The notes below the pieces were generated by a model. It ran no database searches. It was not told the origin of the DNA and worked only from the letters and a program-made list of their open reading frames with translations. A DNA stretch of 7,588 nt, taken from Cyanobacteria bacterium UBA8803 (GTDB lineage: Bacteria > Cyanobacteriota > Cyanobacteriia > Cyanobacteriales > Coleofasciculaceae). A program made the position numbers and the translations under genes. The stretch spans positions 21,030-28,617 of the forward strand of contig DNXU01000543.1 in NCBI GenBank assembly GCA_003505715.1. The letters are read 5' to 3'. This document shows, piece after piece, positions 6,501-7,588 of the stretch (within the stretch, counting starts at the first letter, position 1; every line of letters begins with the position of its first letter).

Positions 6501-7575
6501 AGCTGAAACTCTAGAGTTAAGCGTCATTGATACTGGAATTGGAATTGCATTAGAACACCTCGATCAATTATTTAAACCATTCGTGCAATTAGATAGTAGC
6601 CTCTCCCGTCGCTATGCAGGTACGGGCTTGGGCTTGGCCTTGGTACGAAGGATTGTAGAATTACACGGTGGTAGCATCTCCTTAGAGAGTAAGGTGGGAA
6701 AAGGGAGTCGATTTACAGTTACTCTACCCTGCAAAGAACAAGAGTGCCTGACTTCTGGCCTCAGAGACATACAAGAGACTATTGGAGAATTACCCAGCAT
6801 TCACCAAGCTTTAATTGTGGAAGATTCCGATCCTGCGGCCAAGCAAATCGCTCGTTACCTGACTGAATTGGGGGCAAAAGCCTTAATCCATCCCCAAGGT
6901 GAAGGGACTCTTGAGGCCGTGCAGCGATTTACTCCAGATGTTATTATCTTGGATATTTTACTGCCCCAACTGTCCGGTTGGGAAGTTTTAGCTCAACTGA
7001 AAGCGAATGAGGCAACAAAGCATATTCCAGTGTTGGTAGTCTCCGTAGTGGACGATCGAGCGCAAGCCTTGGCCTTGGGGGCATCGGAGTACCTGCTTAA
7101 ACCGATCTCTCGTCAGCAGTTCCACTCAGCTTTAAGGAAGATTCTGACTAATACACCTCAAAGCCACGCACACACGGCCTTGGTCGTCAGGCCACAAGTG
7201 GAGGGACAGTTACCTGTAATCTTATTGGCCGAGGACAACGAAGCCAATATTTCAACCTTAATGGATTACTTGGAGGTTCAGGGGTTTAGGGTAATCTTGG
7301 CGAGAAATGGGGTAGAAGCAGTGGCTATGGCCAAGCAGCACAGACCCGATCTAATCTTAATGGATATCCAGATGCCAGAGATGGATGGTTTAGAGGCCAC
7401 TAGCCGAATTCGCGCTCAAACGAACCTAGCGGCCATTCCCATTATTGCCATCACAGCACTGGCCATGCCAGGAGATCGGGAACGCTGCTTAGTTGCAGGC
7501 GCAAACGAGTATATGACCAAACCAGTAAGTTTGAAAAAGCTCCTAAATCTGATTGCCCAATATATTAATGGGTGA
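3592..7575 (+). CDS. membrane-bound hybrid sensor histidine kinase, CHASE3-PAS-GAF-PAS-PAS-HisKA-HATPase-REC-REC
   Basis: 1327 residues, complete. A first membrane helix (about 23-45) and a second (about 198-220) enclose a periplasmic CHASE3-type sensor (about 48-190; DAETEVRGYGLIRN at 73-86). In the cytoplasm follow PAS1 (about 237-350), GAF (about 378-525; GPTGTAIRTG at 439-448), PAS2 of the PAS_3 type (about 543-660) and PAS3 (about 680-798). The PAS domains end in D/N-ITxRK linkers. The kinase core has the H-box MSHELRTPLNAI with H831, N-box N950, G1 DTGIG (980-984), F-box LFKPF (993-997) and G2 GTGLGL (1010-1015). REC1 has E1077/D1078, phosphoacceptor D1121, S1151 and K1170. REC2 has E1214/D1215, D1258, T1288 and K1310. 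All key residues are intact. There is no HAMP, no Hpt and no output domain, so phosphate must leave to a separate protein. The GAF has no bilin-type Cys motif (no DXCF). The ATG at 3592 is the first after the in-frame TGA at 3568. AAGAAG abuts it, too close to be a good ribosome site. The signal is unknown. Confidence 0.96.
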   Translation: MQRNPVRSRLFGVSAIPIHQQRQLILAIPVSCLLASLCAFGWLQFNTAKAERWVQHTQQVRLEAKRLVAVLLDAETEVRGYGLIRNREFLNRYQSSLDAIPNSLAQLEQLVADNPSQTQKLQQIRTLAKARVDSLNSNLKRIESLPTNVSVPPDLVSKLVAGRQLMERTRVQIEQFLAEEEHLQTKRRQRLEQQQQLTWLALILSAVIGISSSVLATYLLNRLEQKLIERDRNLRESEARYRTVVENFPDGTVLLFDSELRYLLADGAGLATVNLAKEQLEGKTLSEVFPAETAAVLEPIYRQALAGEATTLEMPYSDRILLVYAVPVRNESRAIFGGMVVTQDITERKRAEQTLYKVNRSLRTISECNQALVRATDEPTLLQDICRIAIEFGGYRCAWIGFAESDEAKTVRPVAQAGYEEGYIESSQITWSDTERGRGPTGTAIRTGQVSIAQNILTDPNYLPWRDAAVQRGYAASIALPLIINAQPIGALNIYTTAPDAFDEAEVRLLTELANDLAYGLAALRAKIERQDVLLALRESQERLDGIIHSLDDVLWSVSVTTSELLYLSPAIEKVYGRPVQTFFNNPNLWLEVVHPEDIERVSTFHQSLLELGGLALEYRILRPDGQIRWLYDRGRLIRDEDGTPIRFDGIATDITARKQAEEQIRQLNESLERRAVESETRYQQIVELAEEGIWVIDQQAQTIYVNKAMTRMLGYRESEMLGHPIADFMNEADRIAAESLSNIQNANLVRRREVRLKTKNGQHIWTYMSTSPVLDELGQMLWSCSLVYNITERKQAEEQLRQSSERISLANAELARATRLKDEFLANMSHELRTPLNAILGLSEALQEEVYGELTTRQRRSLATIEESGKHLLELINDILDLSKIESGKMALQITRISLPSLCESSLKFVKQQAHQKNIKLNSKIAPGVGEIEVDERRMRQVLVNLLSNAVKFTPNDGEVTVEAVADAEAETLELSVIDTGIGIALEHLDQLFKPFVQLDSSLSRRYAGTGLGLALVRRIVELHGGSISLESKVGKGSRFTVTLPCKEQECLTSGLRDIQETIGELPSIHQALIVEDSDPAAKQIARYLTELGAKALIHPQGEGTLEAVQRFTPDVIILDILLPQLSGWEVLAQLKANEATKHIPVLVVSVVDDRAQALALGASEYLLKPISRQQFHSALRKILTNTPQSHAHTALVVRPQVEGQLPVILLAEDNEANISTLMDYLEVQGFRVILARNGVEAVAMAKQHRPDLILMDIQMPEMDGLEATSRIRAQTNLAAIPIIAITALAMPGDRERCLVAGANEYMTKPVSLKKLLNLIAQYING

Positions 7576-7588
7576 TTGGTAATTGGTA
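7575..7588 (+). repeat. heptamer tandem repeat ATTGGTA x2 at the window edge
   Basis: Two exact ATTGGTA units (7575-7581 and 7582-7588) abut the window end. The first unit begins with the last base of the kinase TGA stop, and GGTGATTGG just before looks like a degenerate unit. Short heptanucleotide tandem repeats (STRR type) are known from filamentous cyanobacteria. How far the array extends cannot be seen. Confidence 0.5.

Noticed and set aside
1199..7575. glgX and sensor kinase as one operon
   Set aside because: The 266-base gap holds repeats and a possible kinase promoter. Nothing in the sequence supports co-transcription.

Overview
The window reads as chromosomal DNA of a cyanobacterium, probably a filamentous one. 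The evidence is four perfect HIP1 octamers (GCGATCGC), a GlgX of the cyanobacterial type, a very long multi-PAS/GAF hybrid sensor kinase, and intergenic DNA full of short simple and dispersed repeats (CTCC/GGAG tracts, an ATTGGTA heptamer repeat). The genus is not determined.

Layout: (1) bases 1-67 hold a G-rich dispersed repeat. (2) 68-883, minus strand, is a class I SAM-dependent methyltransferase of the UbiE/Methyltransf_11 type, substrate unknown. (3) 884-1198 is a 315-base divergent intergenic region. It has two pairs of 12-base direct repeats, a pyrimidine tract, an RpaB HLR1-like tandem site and nested inverted repeats just ahead of glgX. (4) 1199-3325, plus strand, is glgX, a glycogen debranching enzyme of family GH13 with all catalytic residues in place. 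(5) 3326-3591 is an intergenic region with a stem-loop repeat, facing C-rich and G-rich tracts, a second copy of the repeat seen at the left edge, an NtcA-like palindrome and a tentative promoter. (6) 3592-7575, plus strand, is a 1327-residue membrane-bound hybrid histidine kinase: TM-CHASE3-TM-PAS-GAF-PAS-PAS-HisKA-HATPase-REC-REC. (7) 7575-7588 is the start of a heptamer tandem repeat that begins inside the kinase stop codon.

The three genes do not look like one operon. The methyltransferase diverges from glgX, and the kinase has its own 266-base upstream region. Only glgX has a confident biochemical role, glycogen breakdown. The kinase would sense an unknown periplasmic and/or cytoplasmic cue and pass phosphate to a partner encoded elsewhere, since it has no DNA-binding or enzymatic output domain. 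The most interesting signals are regulatory: the HLR1-like site before glgX would suggest redox or light control, and the NtcA-like site before the kinase would suggest nitrogen control. Both are pattern matches only. I found no clear undescribed multi-gene system. All three coding regions belong to well-known families.
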